The notes under the pieces: generated by a model | What the model was told of the DNA's origin: nothing | The model's database searches: none | The model's input: only the letters and a program-made list of their open reading frames with translations | Shown: positions 1-12,002 of the stretch, in pieces | Position numbering within the stretch: the first letter of the stretch is position 1 | Layout of the letters: each line of letters starts with the position of its first letter | Made by a program: the position numbers and the translations under genes | Assembly: GCA_963854835.1 (NCBI GenBank) | Contig: OY978527.1 | Coordinates: forward strand, 37,763,040 to 37,827,039 | Origin: Megamerina dolium | Taxonomy: Eukaryota > Arthropoda > Insecta > Diptera > Megamerinidae | Length of the DNA: 64,000 nucleotides | Reading direction: 5' to 3'

Positions 1-573
1 GAAATTCAAATTACCATTACTTGGCTTTCTATATGCAAGGAAGAATAATTTCATAGAAACATAACATAAAACCCAAAAAGGGTCATTTCATCACATCAAA
101 CATTTCAATTTTACTGGAATATAATGGACAGAATACTGTTGATCGTATTTCTAAAAATTGATTTAAAATGAAACTACTTTTTGAAAAACTCATCACAACA
201 ACAACTACAACAAAATGAAATAAGAAATAGTGTCAACAATCCGCTATTGTTTTTCTTTTTAATGATAAAAACCGACCAACGCATATACAAGCAACAACAA
301 TGTTAACCCCAACAATAGTTAAGATACAAGAGCAAACAAATACAACAACCAACATGGCGGATGTGTTGTATGTATATGGCATTTTTCACTGTGTATTATT
401 GTCTGTATTAAGTATTACGAGTACGATACTTTTTTCCTTTGAATTATTATTATTTTTTTTTTTTTTGTTTTTGCTTGTCTTTCTGGCTTCTGGCTTTAAA
501 GTAAAGAAAAACATTTTTCAAATTCCTGTACGTTGAAAAATGTGAGACACAAACGTAGCGACAAAACAGTCGT

Positions 574-600
574 CACACACACACACACACACACACACAC
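574..600. repeat. (CA)n microsatellite
   Basis: About 13 uninterrupted CA units, followed by GTATACG. The low-complexity minus-strand open frames that cross it are products of the repeat. Confidence 0.95.
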
Positions 601-2903
601 GTATACGTAGCATAGCAGAGCGAAAAAGAGAGAGAGAGGAAAAGAGTGAGAAAGAGATACATATAAGTGAACAGCTGAAAGAGACATGTACGATAAATGG
701 TGATGTATGCATATGAACCCTGTATATGTTCAAAGGGAGTTGATGTATCAAGAAGAAATCAGCGGCAATGGCAAAACATTGTGGCGACGGTAAAATTGCT
801 GAAATTAATGGTGAATGGAAACTTAAATCGGTATGTAGATAATACAAACTGACGATGGCAAATATCGTGTGCGTTAAAGAACTTAGTATTATTGGTTGTT
901 GACATCACGTGAAGCCAAAAAACGAAACCAAATTAAATGGAACCCTTCATTTCAGTGACAATCTTAAAGTGTACGACTCATTGAAAGAATTTTATTTTGA
1001 ACAGACTAAAAGTACAACAACAACAAAAAACAATGCATATTTAAGATTGATGCTGAACCTTTTTCTCTTTTTCTTCCTTTCTAACATTCAATAGGCAGGG
1101 AGATCCAATCATTGAAATAAACTATAACAAAAAAAAAAGAGTAATAAATCAAGATATACAAAAAAAAAACATTGAACAAGTTCTCAAGTAAATACATGTT
1201 GAATGCGTGTGAAAATCTGAGCTAATATAATATACTCGCTCACTTTGTACTTTACATCGTCATCGCCAATCGTTCATTTTACTATGACCATGGTGCCAAC
1301 ATAAGCGTGGGATTGATATTGCTTATGCAAAAACCAAACGGCAAAAGAAATAAGAAACAAAAAAAAAAACTAAATCAAATTCTAAATCAGAATCAGAACA
1401 ATGCAAAAAGCAGCGAAGCATTAAAAGTATTCGTTCGTATTGTGCAGTAATAAGAGTAAGTAGTATTGGTCGGTTGATCGATTCATTGGTTTGTTGTTAG
1501 TGGTGCCGCATGAATGGATAGCAAGTAAACCTTGTAGTGAATGCCTGCCTGGTAGTGATCTAACTACTTTGATCTATGCACAATAAAAACGCACTCTTTT
1601 GCATAATAAAATCGAACGCTAAAGAGATGGGAGAACTTAATGAGCTCCATAAATATTGCGATATTACAAAAAACCCAGCTTCAAACTGACATTTGCATCA
1701 CAAAGTTTGGCTCGTAATATTTTGTCAATGCAATGTTAATTGCTCCGTTTTAATGGTCTTGAAACCATGTCACTGTAATATCACCAAATAAACTCGTGAA
1801 CGTTATATTGTAATATTTTACGAGCTTAGACATAGTTTATCTAAGAAATTTAAAGACTTCTTCTACAGACAGTCACTTAACTGAGACAGTTTCGATTTAT
1901 TATTCTCCTCAAAACAAAAATTGCAATTTTTACTAACTAACCCGTTGCAAAACATATTGAAAAAATAAATCTCATTGATTTCTTGCACTCAACATTGGTA
2001 AAATATATTTTTTACAATTATTTTCAAATACAATAGAATCGTGTACTCATGTTACGTCACAACAAAGATTCGTCATACGCACAGATTGCCATAAATAAAT
2101 ATATACACGCGCTTCAAATAAAATCATATATCAAGACTACTGTTGTTTGTCAAGTCAAATACATAGATAGGTGGTTGTAAATTAATTTAAGCCATTGATA
2201 AGTCTTATTAGTTGATCAAGTAAATCGAAAAGGTTTTCTATTTTTTTTTTTTCTACTACAAATATCAGCAATAAAATCAAATGAGTACAGAAATGGGCAG
2301 ACATTCACACATTCATATATTTCATAAAATACTTATATACATTAAGAAGCCTTACCAAAAAAAATTTTATATTTTTACCAGTTCTAAATCCGTTCGTCCG
2401 TTGAACGCAAAAAAAAATCCCCAAAAAAATTCTGTTTTCTTCTAAAAAAAAATAATTTAAAAAGCATTTTTCAAAATAATTTAACTCATAAATAGCTTTC
2501 CATTGAGCCAACATATTTTAATGGACATCATAAAAGAAAAACCAGACTTTGTATTATTTGGAAAAATGTCTATTAACAAGGAGTGATTCTCATGACTTGA
2601 TAATTTGTTTGATCTTCCACCTAAACAACCAACAAAAGAAAAAAATCGAATGATTACGACAACTCATACCCAGAAGACTATCACACTAATCAATTTTTAT
2701 AACGCACCCACCTTTCAATATTATCAAAATCAAATCAATATTTTCTAAATTTAAACAATTCTTTGTCTTTTCAGTGTTATTCAGCGACGACCTTCGAAAG
2801 TATTTCATCTGTTCACATTTTAGTTATGTATGAATGTACATAGTGCCGCCATTTTTTTTTTTTTTGCTATTATCGATATCGATAACGAACTTCTACAAGC
2901 ACT

Positions 2904-2924
2904 TTGTTGTTGTTGTTGTTGTTG
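2904..2924. repeat. (TTG)7 microsatellite
   Basis: Seven perfect TTG units in AT-rich DNA. Confidence 0.9.
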
Positions 2925-3202
2925 ATAAATCACTTCTACATGTTTATTGTAATTGTTTCTTTTTTTTTTTTTCTTATTACTCAGTTTATTTTCAATTTTT
3001 CTATTATTTACACCTACCGAGTATTATATTTATATATGTACTTCATTGTACTTCATTTTAATTAATAAATGTGTTTTTCTATTGTTATCGCAAAATGACG
3101 CAAATAAGAATTGAATAGATGTATTACATTATTATATTTCTTAAAATTTTTTTTTTCTGTTATCACTTTCAATACAATTCAATTATATTTCAACAAGTAC
3201 GA

Positions 3203-3223
3203 ATGTATGTATGTATGTATGTA
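3203..3223. repeat. (ATGT)5 microsatellite
   Basis: Five tandem ATGT units. Confidence 0.9.
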
Positions 3224-4539
3224 GAATTGGTTACGCCTGTTGATCGATACCTATCAGTAGACATCATATTATATATATACACGTACATATGTGCATATGG
3301 GGACTTTATCTTTATCGGATTGTTGAGTTAGTCATTTATTGCAAAAAAAAAAAAATCAAAAAGAAAGAAAACGAAAGAAAAACAAACAAGCATAAGTGAT
3401 TTGAAAGACATTGTGTTTATTTTTATAGTAGGTACAAAAAAGAAAAATTCATTCAATTTTACTCTTTATAAAGTATTATTTTATTTTTTTATTTTTATTT
3501 TATTTTATTTTTTTGTAATATTATACGTTTATATATACATATATGTATTTAAAAGTTTATCGTACTATTTTTCTGTAGATAAGATAAACAAAAGTTAATC
3601 ATTATTTAAAATAAATACACATAATGTGAAAATTTAAATAAAAATCTAACTTCAGTAATACTGAACCTTAAATACCCTGCAAATAGCCGTGATTTTCACC
3701 AGATATCACAATTTACAAACATGTGCGTTCATTTATGAAAAATAATTACCATACATATCAAATTTCTACGTCATAGCTTAGTATTTTCATTCAACTTTTA
3801 AGCTAAAAGTAAAATTATTAGTTTGCAAAAATACTAAAATTAGAGAAGGTCCTCTAACTATATTAAAGTGAAGTGCAAATTAATAAAAATGTTAATCCGT
3901 CTGTATTATTTTATATTTTCTAAATGAGTTCACCATATATGAGTGGAATCTATACTGCTCCCTCTACTCCTTCTACTGCCTCAATTTTTGGGTGATACAA
4001 ACGTAAGCACATATTCAATGTATACTTAACTGTTTGAGTGAAGCTAAGTACATAATGATCAAATTCAATTGATGTTGCATAAAAAAATAACAAAAGGTAT
4101 TTATTTATTCAAAAATATATTGTACTACATTAGAAGATTTGTCATAGGCCTGACACGAATATATCGCAAAAACCAGTGAAATCAAAAGTGCATATTGTAC
4201 TTCCACCTTTCGTATGAAACTGTCAAAAATTGGCATTTTTCGATTCATTAGTTAAAGCAACAGAGTCATATTATGGAATCTTCATCATCTGATAAAATTA
4301 TAAAATATTGATTTGCTGAGCTCAAATGTTGTCTTGCATTAGAAATTATGGTGAACTTTCTGCTAGAGTAAAACAGGTAACAAACACAGAATTCATTAAA
4401 GAAATCCATAAAATTTATTTATCTTATCGTAAATAAATTGTGAACGGGATAGCTGTACATGTATACTGATCGACTTCGCCGCAACATGAAACATTGTAAT
4501 TAGTAGTACCAGATTTCAGCATCTCGACAACCATAAAGG

Positions 4540-4680
4540 GACACCGACATAGTAAAGCGCATTAAAATTTAGCGGCTGCGCTGGCTAGATCATGTCGAGT
4601 AAATGAAAGAAAACGCTCCGCCTAAAAAGGTGCTATATTCGGAACCCGCTGGTGGACGACGAAGAAAAAGCAGACCTCGG
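4540..4680 (+). mobile_element. LINE (non-LTR retrotransposon) 3' coding end, left half, copy 1
   Basis: The translation reads RLRWLDHVE, then NAPPKKVLYSEPAGGRR, with stops in frame. This is the basic C-terminal region of a non-LTR retrotransposon ORF2 (the RLRWLGHVERM..APA..V pattern common in insect LINEs). The same segment occurs at 23780-24110 (+), 40403-40815 (-), 57458-57788 (-) and 63567-63875 (-), so it is a repeat family. The coding stretch stops abruptly at 4680, where a SINE begins, and resumes at 5072. It is a dead, 5'-truncated copy. Confidence 0.8.
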
Positions 4681-5070
4681 TTAGTTTAGGTTAGGTTGTG
4701 TGACTTTCCTCTTTCTGAGAGGACACACTTAAGCCAGAACTGCCCATTGTGATACCATCGAGCTTCTCTTCCAATACTGTTGTGCGTGTTAAATTTGGAC
4801 CGTATTAGAAGGGACCTACTTATATTAGCCGGTTCAGAACGGTAGAACTCTTGTAACATCACTTTAATTTATTTTTGTCACAATGCTCTTTTAAGAAGCA
4901 TTTTTTACAAATTCTTACTGCCGGAAAAATTGCCAATTCTTGCCAGCAGGTGGGTACCGATCGAAAGAAAAATCTTTTCGATATCAAATTTTGTTATGCT
5001 TCAGCCGGGGATTAAATCCACGACCTACAGAGATGAAGGCCAACGCACTAACCACAGAGCTACGGCACCC
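4681..5070 (-). mobile_element. tRNA-derived SINE copy 1, with LINE-like TTAGG tail
   Basis: Read on the minus strand, it starts at 5070 with a tRNA-like head: the A-box-like stretch and the B-box-like stretch ahead of AATCCCCGGCTGAAGC lie at about 4999-5070. The family-specific body follows (about 4765-4998), matching ten other copies in the window. The 3' end differs from most copies. Instead of the GCCCTTCGGGGCTT..TGCCACAT tail, it runs into a segment (4681-4764) rich in AACCTAAC, with a CTCAGAAAGAGG motif, shared with copy 2 and with a solo piece at 47490-47565. It sits inside a LINE copy, so it inserted after that LINE. Confidence 0.85.
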
Positions 5071-5071
5071 A

Positions 5072-5150
5072 CAAAAGCCAGTGGAAACACTAAGTACTAG
5101 AGAACTTATCAGCGCTGGGAATTTCTAACTGGCACCAGCCAGTTGCTAGC
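5072..5150 (+). mobile_element. LINE 3' coding end, right half, copy 1
   Basis: This segment (GTGGAAACACTAAGTACT onward) matches the part of the LINE that should follow 4680, as judged from the reverse complement of 57540-57600, where the same sequence is continuous. It encodes the W-rich RWKD..L..L..NWR-type segment in decayed form. Together with 4540-4680 it forms one LINE relic split by SINE copy 1. Confidence 0.75.
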
Positions 5151-5269
5151 TAGAGTTGGAATTAGTTATAAAGACATCAAAATAAAACGATTGAGCACAT
5201 AAAAAATAGAGTTTTCATCAAAACAATGAACCTCCATACACACCATTAATTTCAATGAATTCATGAATT

Positions 5270-5560
5270 ACGATACGAAATGATCCCATATTGACCGTAT
5301 TCTACAGATTTAGCACCCAGCAATTATTTTTTGTTCCCAAATCTGAAAAGATGACGTCACGGACAAAAACTTGGCTTAAGCGAGGAGGATATTATGGAAA
5401 CAAGTGCCTTTTTTTTTAGAAAATTCAAAGTCACTGAAAAAGGCGTATCGAGCTAGAAGAGATATTTATCGAAGAATTATTAGCTCTAAGACCTATCACC
5501 CCATGAAGTACGTACGGACATATATGATAACAGTTGTAGTTCTTTTACTTTCGAAACATC
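5270..5560 (+). pseudogene. mariner transposase C-terminal scrap
   Basis: At 5299 the frame reads YSTDLAPSNYFLFPNLKR then a stop. This is the conserved mariner motif around the third catalytic aspartate (YSPDLAPSDY..F in the family). Decayed sequence resembling the mariner C-terminus follows to about 5500. The first two catalytic aspartates and the terminal inverted repeats are not visible. It is not functional. Confidence 0.7.
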
Positions 5561-5570
5561 TTCTAAATTG

Positions 5571-5944
5571 AAGGATTACTGTATTTACTATGGGGGCGAG
5601 TATATGAGTAAAGTGTAGCCAAAGAGAGAATTTAATGGATTTTCTGAAATTTAATTCGCCATCTCATATCTTTTTTGATTTAACTTATGGTCAAAGCTAG
5701 TTCCTTTCATTAGGTGAAATATGAGTTAATTGTAGCTATCATATAAAGGGAAGAGTCGATATCTCATTAATGTGAAATCACCACACATAAAGCAATCTTA
5801 TGATTATACATATAATATCTAACCTTTAGTGTTCGTAGGTTGCCATTACTAACACTAAACTACATTTTATGTATTTCTTATGAATTTTCTCTCTACGTGT
5901 AGAGCACACGTATTATTGAAAAGATTTCATTTCAAGTTGACTTA
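5571..5944. other. non-coding stretch
   Basis: AT-rich DNA with no recognisable feature. Confidence 0.5.
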
Positions 5945-5946
5945 TA

Positions 5947-6465
5947 GCCTAGACAGACGGCAGCCTAATTCCGGATTACCGAGTTAATTCGAATTAACTC
6001 GGGCATTAACTGCAGCTAATCCGCATAAACTCTGTGAGTTAATTCTCAAAATAAAAGAGGATTAGGGCAATTTGCGATGGCAACACTGCTGAAAATTGTC
6101 TATTGTGAATTTTTCTCCATCCATTTTACAAAATATTAGGTGTGTTCGCTAACGAAAAACTTTTAACAATTGTTTACAGTTTTCAACATGAAAAGTATTG
6201 GCGAACAAATAAATCCAGCTGTCAATTATGAACGGTGAATGTCAATTTACAAGTTTCTGATCGTCTTCAGTGCACGCACTTCTTGTAGATTTTCTCATAT
6301 CGAGATTGATAGATGACAGAAATTGATAGTGATAGTAATGTAAGTGGACAGACCTAATAAAACAGCAATCAGCCGTTTAGTTAAAATACTGCCGTCTGTC
6401 AGGTTATTATTTTATTCGGATTAAGTGCGTCGGTAATCCGGAATTAGGCTGCAGTCTGTCTAGAC
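5947..6465. mobile_element. 519-bp MITE with 36-bp inverted repeats and TA duplication
   Basis: The left end (5947-5982) and the right end (6430-6465) are inverted copies of each other over 36 bases with two differences, both containing GCAGCCTAATTCCGGATTAC. Each end abuts TA (5945-5946 and 6466-6467), the target-site duplication expected of Tc1/mariner-type elements. There is no coding potential, so it would have depended on a transposase made elsewhere. A perfect 24-bp palindrome lies just inside the left repeat. The near-identity of the ends suggests a younger insertion than the neighbouring relics. Assignment to a superfamily rests only on the TA duplication. Confidence 0.85.
5978..6001. 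repeat. perfect 24-bp palindrome inside the MITE
   Basis: CCGAGTTAATTC is followed directly by its exact reverse complement. It starts within the left inverted repeat and has no counterpart beside the right one. Confidence 0.9.
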
Positions 6466-6467
6466 TA

Positions 6468-8085
6468 TTAAACTCTTTACCATTTACTATATTTTTTATA
6501 ATCTGACAATTACTTTATACATCCGATTTAGCACTTAAAGCGACACCATATATTTCTACGCTTAATGTTCAGCGAAGAATTTCATTTATATATATGTTTA
6601 TGAATGGATATTATATAGCCAAAAATAGAAATTAGATATTTGAAGGAACGACGATAATTTTAAAACTAGAGAAAATCTAGAGAAAATATCATATAAGATA
6701 TAAAAAAATAAAATAAATATAAAAAATTAAATAACATAAATATTCATTAAAAAAAAGAGAAAAAAATGAAAATTAGAAATTGGTAATTTCTTTTTAATTA
6801 TCATTAATGATAATTTTTGTGTATATTTTTTTAAAATTCTTTTTTCGTTTCTATTTATTTTCTGTAGTCAACGTTGTGGTGACTGCAATATAAGAAATTA
6901 CATTTTTTTCCATTTGTCTATACCCAGAAGGAAAAATTGTATTTGAAGAAAATATTTTTGACTATAATAACATTTACTTTATATCTTAAGGGGAGTTTAA
7001 TTTTATTGTTTTTTTTTTTTTTGAGTTTGTCTTAACAAAAAAAAATCCTATAAAACTAGTTACAAAATTGTACAAATATGAAGCTACATTCTTATTGAAT
7101 AAATTGAGAGTAAGGCTAGAGACTTACTCCCAATAATTTTATCAACGATAAGTACTTGAAAAATGTATTTACTTTGAAATAAACAGAATATACTGTTTAT
7201 GTTTCGGTTATGTTTCTTACTAAATTTAATTTGAGAGTCTTCCTTTTTTCATTCTTATCTATGTACTTTCATCAATATTACAGCTGAGAAGCTCTTGTCC
7301 GCTAAGACGGATGCATAGTTTTCCACTTGGGATAGTTTATCTACAGCGGATGTAAGTACATGTGTGCATGCAAGAGTTTAAAAAGAATTCACTCTGCAGT
7401 GAGAGTAGCTAACGACAAACTACCGAATTCACTAGCTCTTCACTAATCCCACTTCAACTTACTTTCTTCGCTTTCAACTATCGAATTTAACATGTTCATG
7501 TCCTAGTATGGGGTAAATTGTCAAAATTTTAATCTACCTCATATAAAATTTACGCGCCTCAAAAATTCTGCATATTAATAAAAATGATTTATGCAATTTT
7601 TATTCGAAAATGAGAACAGCAATAGAATGGTGCAACGAATGATGGATGTTCGCCTAACATATTCGATTTGTCAACGATTGATATTCACGATTAGCATGTT
7701 TATCATTGAACTGACGCGTTTGTGCATTACTGGGAGACAGTAAAGTAGCTAGTACATTAAGTATAGCAAAATAGCTATGGTTTAATGCTTTTTAAGCTCT
7801 TTTTTCATATATTCAGTTTTTGCAGCAGCCATTACGAACGACTTGGCATGTTCGTCATTGAATTGGCACGGTTTAGGTCGATTAGTGGCATTTGGCTATC
7901 GACCAGACTGGCGGGTATATTCTAAAGTTGTAATATTCTCATACTGACATACAATAACCATGACAATACTGTATGAACATGTTCCTACAAGTCAAGTACT
8001 TGTGTATATATCGCCCTTTAGATGTGCTGCTAAATCATTTTCATTTTTCTCACTTGGCGACATACATATTAATGTATATACCATA
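6468..8085. other. AT-rich non-coding stretch
   Basis: No gene seen. A diverged direct duplication may be present: about 24 bases near 7697 (CATGTTTATCATTGAACTG) recur near 7849 (CATGTTCGTCATTGAATTG), roughly 152 bases apart. Confidence 0.5.
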
Positions 8086-8087
8086 TA

Positions 8088-8790
8088 CAGGGTTACTGTG
8101 AAAAATTGTAACCAACTTCACACTGGTATATTTGACAAATCCTATGTTAGTTAATGTTTATATTTACACCAATAAGACCAATTTCTTCCCGAATTAATCA
8201 TACAACTCATGGAACTCTCTTAACACGGAATTCACATATAATAGTATGATTTCATTTCAAATGGTTGGGAAAATACAAGCTAAATTATTCGACAAAATTA
8301 TCTCAAACTGAATAAATTGTTTGGCAATCTCATCAAAGGCCGTAACGCTTGCCCAAGTGCATGCAACACATACTGAAAAATAATCTGCCTGTGAAGGCCC
8401 ACAAATACCAAAAATTTTGAAAGTGCAAGTTTGGCTTGCACGAATTTGACTTTTTGCCAAATATTGTTTGTTCTGATGCAGAAAAAAATTTCGTTATCGA
8501 ACATAAAACTAATTGTTAAAATTAAACGAAATTTTGGATATTCGTTAGCCCGTCAATCACAGTTTGTTATGGTATGGGCCCTTGTCACTACTGATGGCGG
8601 CACTCCATCGTATTTTTAGAGCGTGGTGTAAAAGTGAACGTTTATGAAAGTTTATGGTGCAAAAGTTCTTGAAGCAGCAAAGAGGTTATAGTGAACACAA
8701 CAAAGTTCTTTATATAATTTTCTATTACTTCAGTGTCTTTAAGCATTTTCAGTGTTTGTTGAAATGTTGCAATTTTTCTCAGTCACCCTG
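8088..8790 (+). mobile_element. Tc1-like transposon relic with both inverted repeats
   Basis: The ends match in inverted orientation: CAGGGTTACTGTGAAAAATTG on the left, and CAGGGTGACTGAGAAAAATTG as the complement of the right. Both are flanked by TA (8086-8087, 8791-8792). Inside, in shifting plus frames, are pieces of a Tc1-type transposase: SDAEKNFVIEH around 8472-8504 (first catalytic Asp; SDEK..F in the family), FVMVWALVTTDGGTP around 8561-8606, and ERGVKVNV near 8619. Stops and frameshifts break it, and the C-terminal two-thirds is missing, so 703 bp is all that remains of what is usually about 1.3-1.6 kb. Confidence 0.8.
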
Positions 8791-8792
8791 TA

Positions 8793-9739
8793 CATATGTA
8801 TATGTAAATTTTTCAATGCCTTCATTCATATGTAAGTAATATACAAGAAATTTGCAATTTTTTTTTTCTTCTGTTTTTTTTTTTTGTGTTTTCTCACTCA
8901 TTTCTCATTTCTCGTTGTACATATTTACGGGGTAAAGTAAAATAATGTTGGTAAAAATTATGAATAATATTTAATAGTTTGCGCTGTCATGACATGCTAG
9001 TGCTGATGGTGACAGAGTAAGTATATACATAAATCAACAACAACAACAATAATAAAAATATACATATGTACAACATTTAATTTGATAGCGGCTGCATGAG
9101 CAGCAGCAGCAGCAACATTTAATGGTTCACATACGAAAGTACATAATTATGATAAACTCAAGTTGACTTTTGACACTTCTGTTTCTGCTTCTTCAACATA
9201 TCATCATCAGTTTTAATTCTTCGTTAGTTGAAATTAATTGACTAAAATTTTTTATTGCTTTTACTGTTGTTGTTGTTGGTTTTTATGTAGCAAATAAATA
9301 CAATGTGGATATGTGTCTATAATTTTATTTTAGTTTTATTATTTTTTTTTTTTTTTGCATTCGTTTTGCATTAATTTATTACTAACATCTACTATTATTA
9401 AGTTTAATATTACTTATTAGCCATTTAAGCTAAGCATTTGCTTTATTTTGCGTAAAAAAATGATAATTATGAGCTATTAAAATGCATGTTAGTTTAGGCT
9501 ACCTACAGGGTAGTTTCTTGATGGCAATTTATCCATCTACGATTGATGTAGCCTATACTAAAAATAGTTAAATGTAGATTTTGAGGATTTATAGTGGCAA
9601 ATACTGTTAATCTCCAAGATATAAAGTCATACCAATGACTAGTGACAATAAATAAACGAGTCCTAAGGAATATATTGTTAATACAGGTGAACCCCAAAGC
9701 CTTATACTATACACTTGGATCAATCTTCTGTAATAGCTG
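8793..9739. other. AT-rich non-coding stretch
   Basis: No gene supported. It includes T tracts at about 8857-8885 and 9342-9357 and a GCA microsatellite listed separately. Confidence 0.5.
9099..9115. repeat. (AGC)n microsatellite
   Basis: Five to six AGC units followed by AACATTT. Confidence 0.85.
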
Positions 9740-10396
9740 TTCAACTAAACTAAAAATAAGCGATTGTTGTGTTATTCAGCTCTAACCAAGCAGATAAAGC
9801 TGCAGTGCTAGCGCTTAGTGCTTACGAAATCAAATCGAATTTAGTTTGGGATTGTTTACTGCTTTTAAAAAGACTCGCATCCAATAACAGACTTCATCTG
9901 ATATGGATGCCAGGTCATGGTGGACATTTAGGAAACGAAAAGGCAGATGAGCTTGCAAAAAAAGGGGCAGCCAGTAAATTTATTGGACCAGAACCACTCT
10001 GCGGGCTGCCTTGGAGCTCCACCAACTATAAAATTAATACTTGGCTAGAAAGAAAATCACACCAATATTGCGAAAACCTTTCTGCCACATCGTTCTCACA
10101 AGAGAACTGCTGAAGTACTGAGCTTGACTCAGACTGGTATTCGCATTGTCACGGGATTCTGGACCGGACATTGCAGAGTAATGATGCACCTACACAATAT
10201 GAGGATAAGTCAAAACTACCTCTGTAGGTTATGTAACGAAGACGAAAATACAGCTGAGCATCTACTTTGTCACTGTAATGGTCTGATATGGACCAGGCTT
10301 CGTTACTTAGTTAATTATTACCTAGAACCATCGGACATAGCGGACAAGTCTCCTAAAGGTGTCTCTAAATTCCTAGGTCTATCTTGGTCGCAGTGA
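9740..10396 (+). pseudogene. LINE ORF2 C-terminus: RNase H domain and zinc knuckle
   Basis: From 9769 the frame gives SSNQADKAAVLALSAYE (the DSQAA-type RNase H motif, with the aspartate position changed), then LIWMPGHGGHLGNEKADELA, the final RNase H block with its conserved H, N, E and D. It stops at 10113. A second frame from 10124 continues with VTGFWTGHC and CRLCNEDENTAEHLLCHC, the CCHC-like knuckle that ends ORF2 in RNase H-bearing non-LTR elements, and stops at 10394-10396. In the family these are one continuous protein, so at least one stop or frameshift separates them here. The reverse transcriptase part is absent (5' truncation). No target-site duplication was identified. Confidence 0.85.
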
Positions 10397-11934
10397 CAAG
10401 ATTACTGGTTCCCGCTCTACAAACAATCTAATCTAATGTATGATATTCACATTAGTCTAATATAAATCGACCGGTCCAAATTTTATCATAATAAGATGCA
10501 AATAAAATAACATCATATGAAGCAGTGTATGACGTTATGGGCGCCATATTGCCATAGAAAGCCAAATAAATTGATTATATGAGAGCAAGAAAACTAGCAG
10601 AGAAGGAGAACTGATTTAGGTCTTGAATTGTTTCCTGTTTCAAATGAGTTCCTAATTATCTATTAAAGAAAAATTTAAAAAAAATATAATATTAAAACTC
10701 TAATTAAAAGCTCGAATATTTATTATTATTTTTTATTTATGCATTTTGAACACAAATTAAACATTTGACAATGATTCAGGTATAACGTTTTGCGACAGGA
10801 GGAACAAAAATTACCATACATAATATCAAAAATGCTACTCTAGGGAAGTAGGGTTAATATTTTGCGGAAATGAATGAAGACTCGTGACTTAATTCGAAAA
10901 ATATTAAAGAATAGAATCTTACGAACACTCAAAATCCAGAAAGTATAATTTATAAGAGAAAAAAGTGATTTCAACTGATTTATAGCATTTCCTGATTTTA
11001 CAGTAAAATCTACATATTTACAATACTAAAATACACTGTGTAGGTATATCAACGCCTTCATTAAGTCTCTAAAATATATATACAAGTAGATACATATGTA
11101 TGTTCCCTTACATTTATGCGAGCACAGATCATTATAAATCAATTATCATTGAAAACAAAATAATTACATGAATGTATAAAATTATCATTTAACATTGCTT
11201 TTGTTATTGTTCATATTGCAGTTTCTAATTTTTTTGTTTATTCTAATTAGCATTTTTACTAACAAACCAATAGTCAATACATGTATCTATACATATCTAT
11301 ACATATGATATGTATATATACATAAAGCATATAAGCAACATGTATCATAAAATACTAAATGTTATTGCATTTAACATTTGAAAGCAAATCATTTATTTGT
11401 CAGAAATCATTACAGGAAAATTATTATATTAATGGGTCATCCATCATATAATCCACTTCCAATACCTAATGATTTCATGTTGTTGCTATGAATAAAGAAT
11501 AATTTCGATGAACAATAATTTGTAATCCGAATACCTATGTAGTAGCCTATAGTAGTAAAAATACAACAAGAAAAAATCACATTAGAACGCCAATAAGTCT
11601 AATCAAACACATGATATAATATTGTATTTTGTCCAAAAAGTAAAAGCATAAATTCAGTCATTGCAGTCACTCACTAATTGAAATTTGATATTGCTATTAA
11701 TGATTGGCGGCGTTGGGTTAGTAACACAAGTGTAGGTATATACGAGTATGTAGGTAAATATGAAATATAAATACACAATCACAACAACAACAACGAAAAT
11801 AATAATTGGTAATAAAGTTATTAACTATTGACTGCAGTTGCTGTTGTTGACTCATTGACACATATACATGCATGTGTACTCGTATATATGTATAATAAAT
11901 ATTAATAATAACAGCAGCTACAACACCTAATAAC

Positions 11935-12001
<67 letters not shown>
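11935..12001. repeat. (AAT)n microsatellite
   Basis: More than 20 AAT units, nearly perfect. It is one of the two longest trinucleotide runs in the window (the other is at 21041). Confidence 0.95.

Positions 12002-12002
<1 letters not shown>

Larger units (their letters stand above)
1..4539. other. AT-rich non-coding stretch
   Basis: I see no supported gene here. The DNA is AT-rich with many A and T runs, for example the T tract near 450-468. Open frames are low-complexity (poly-F/L/Y or poly-K) and have no recognisable domain. Separately listed microsatellites lie within it. The short serine/threonine/proline-rich open stretch near 3926-3993 has no clear splice sites and is not called. Confidence 0.6.

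Noticed and set aside
2834..3061. Hydrophobic Phe/Tyr/Leu-rich ORF and many similar ones across the window
   Set aside because: They are translations of T-rich tracts and microsatellites; nothing suggests real membrane proteins.
4940..5128. Plus-strand ORF containing LCFSRGLNPRPTEMKAN
   Set aside because: This is antisense translation of SINE copy 1; similar frames occur in every copy of the family.
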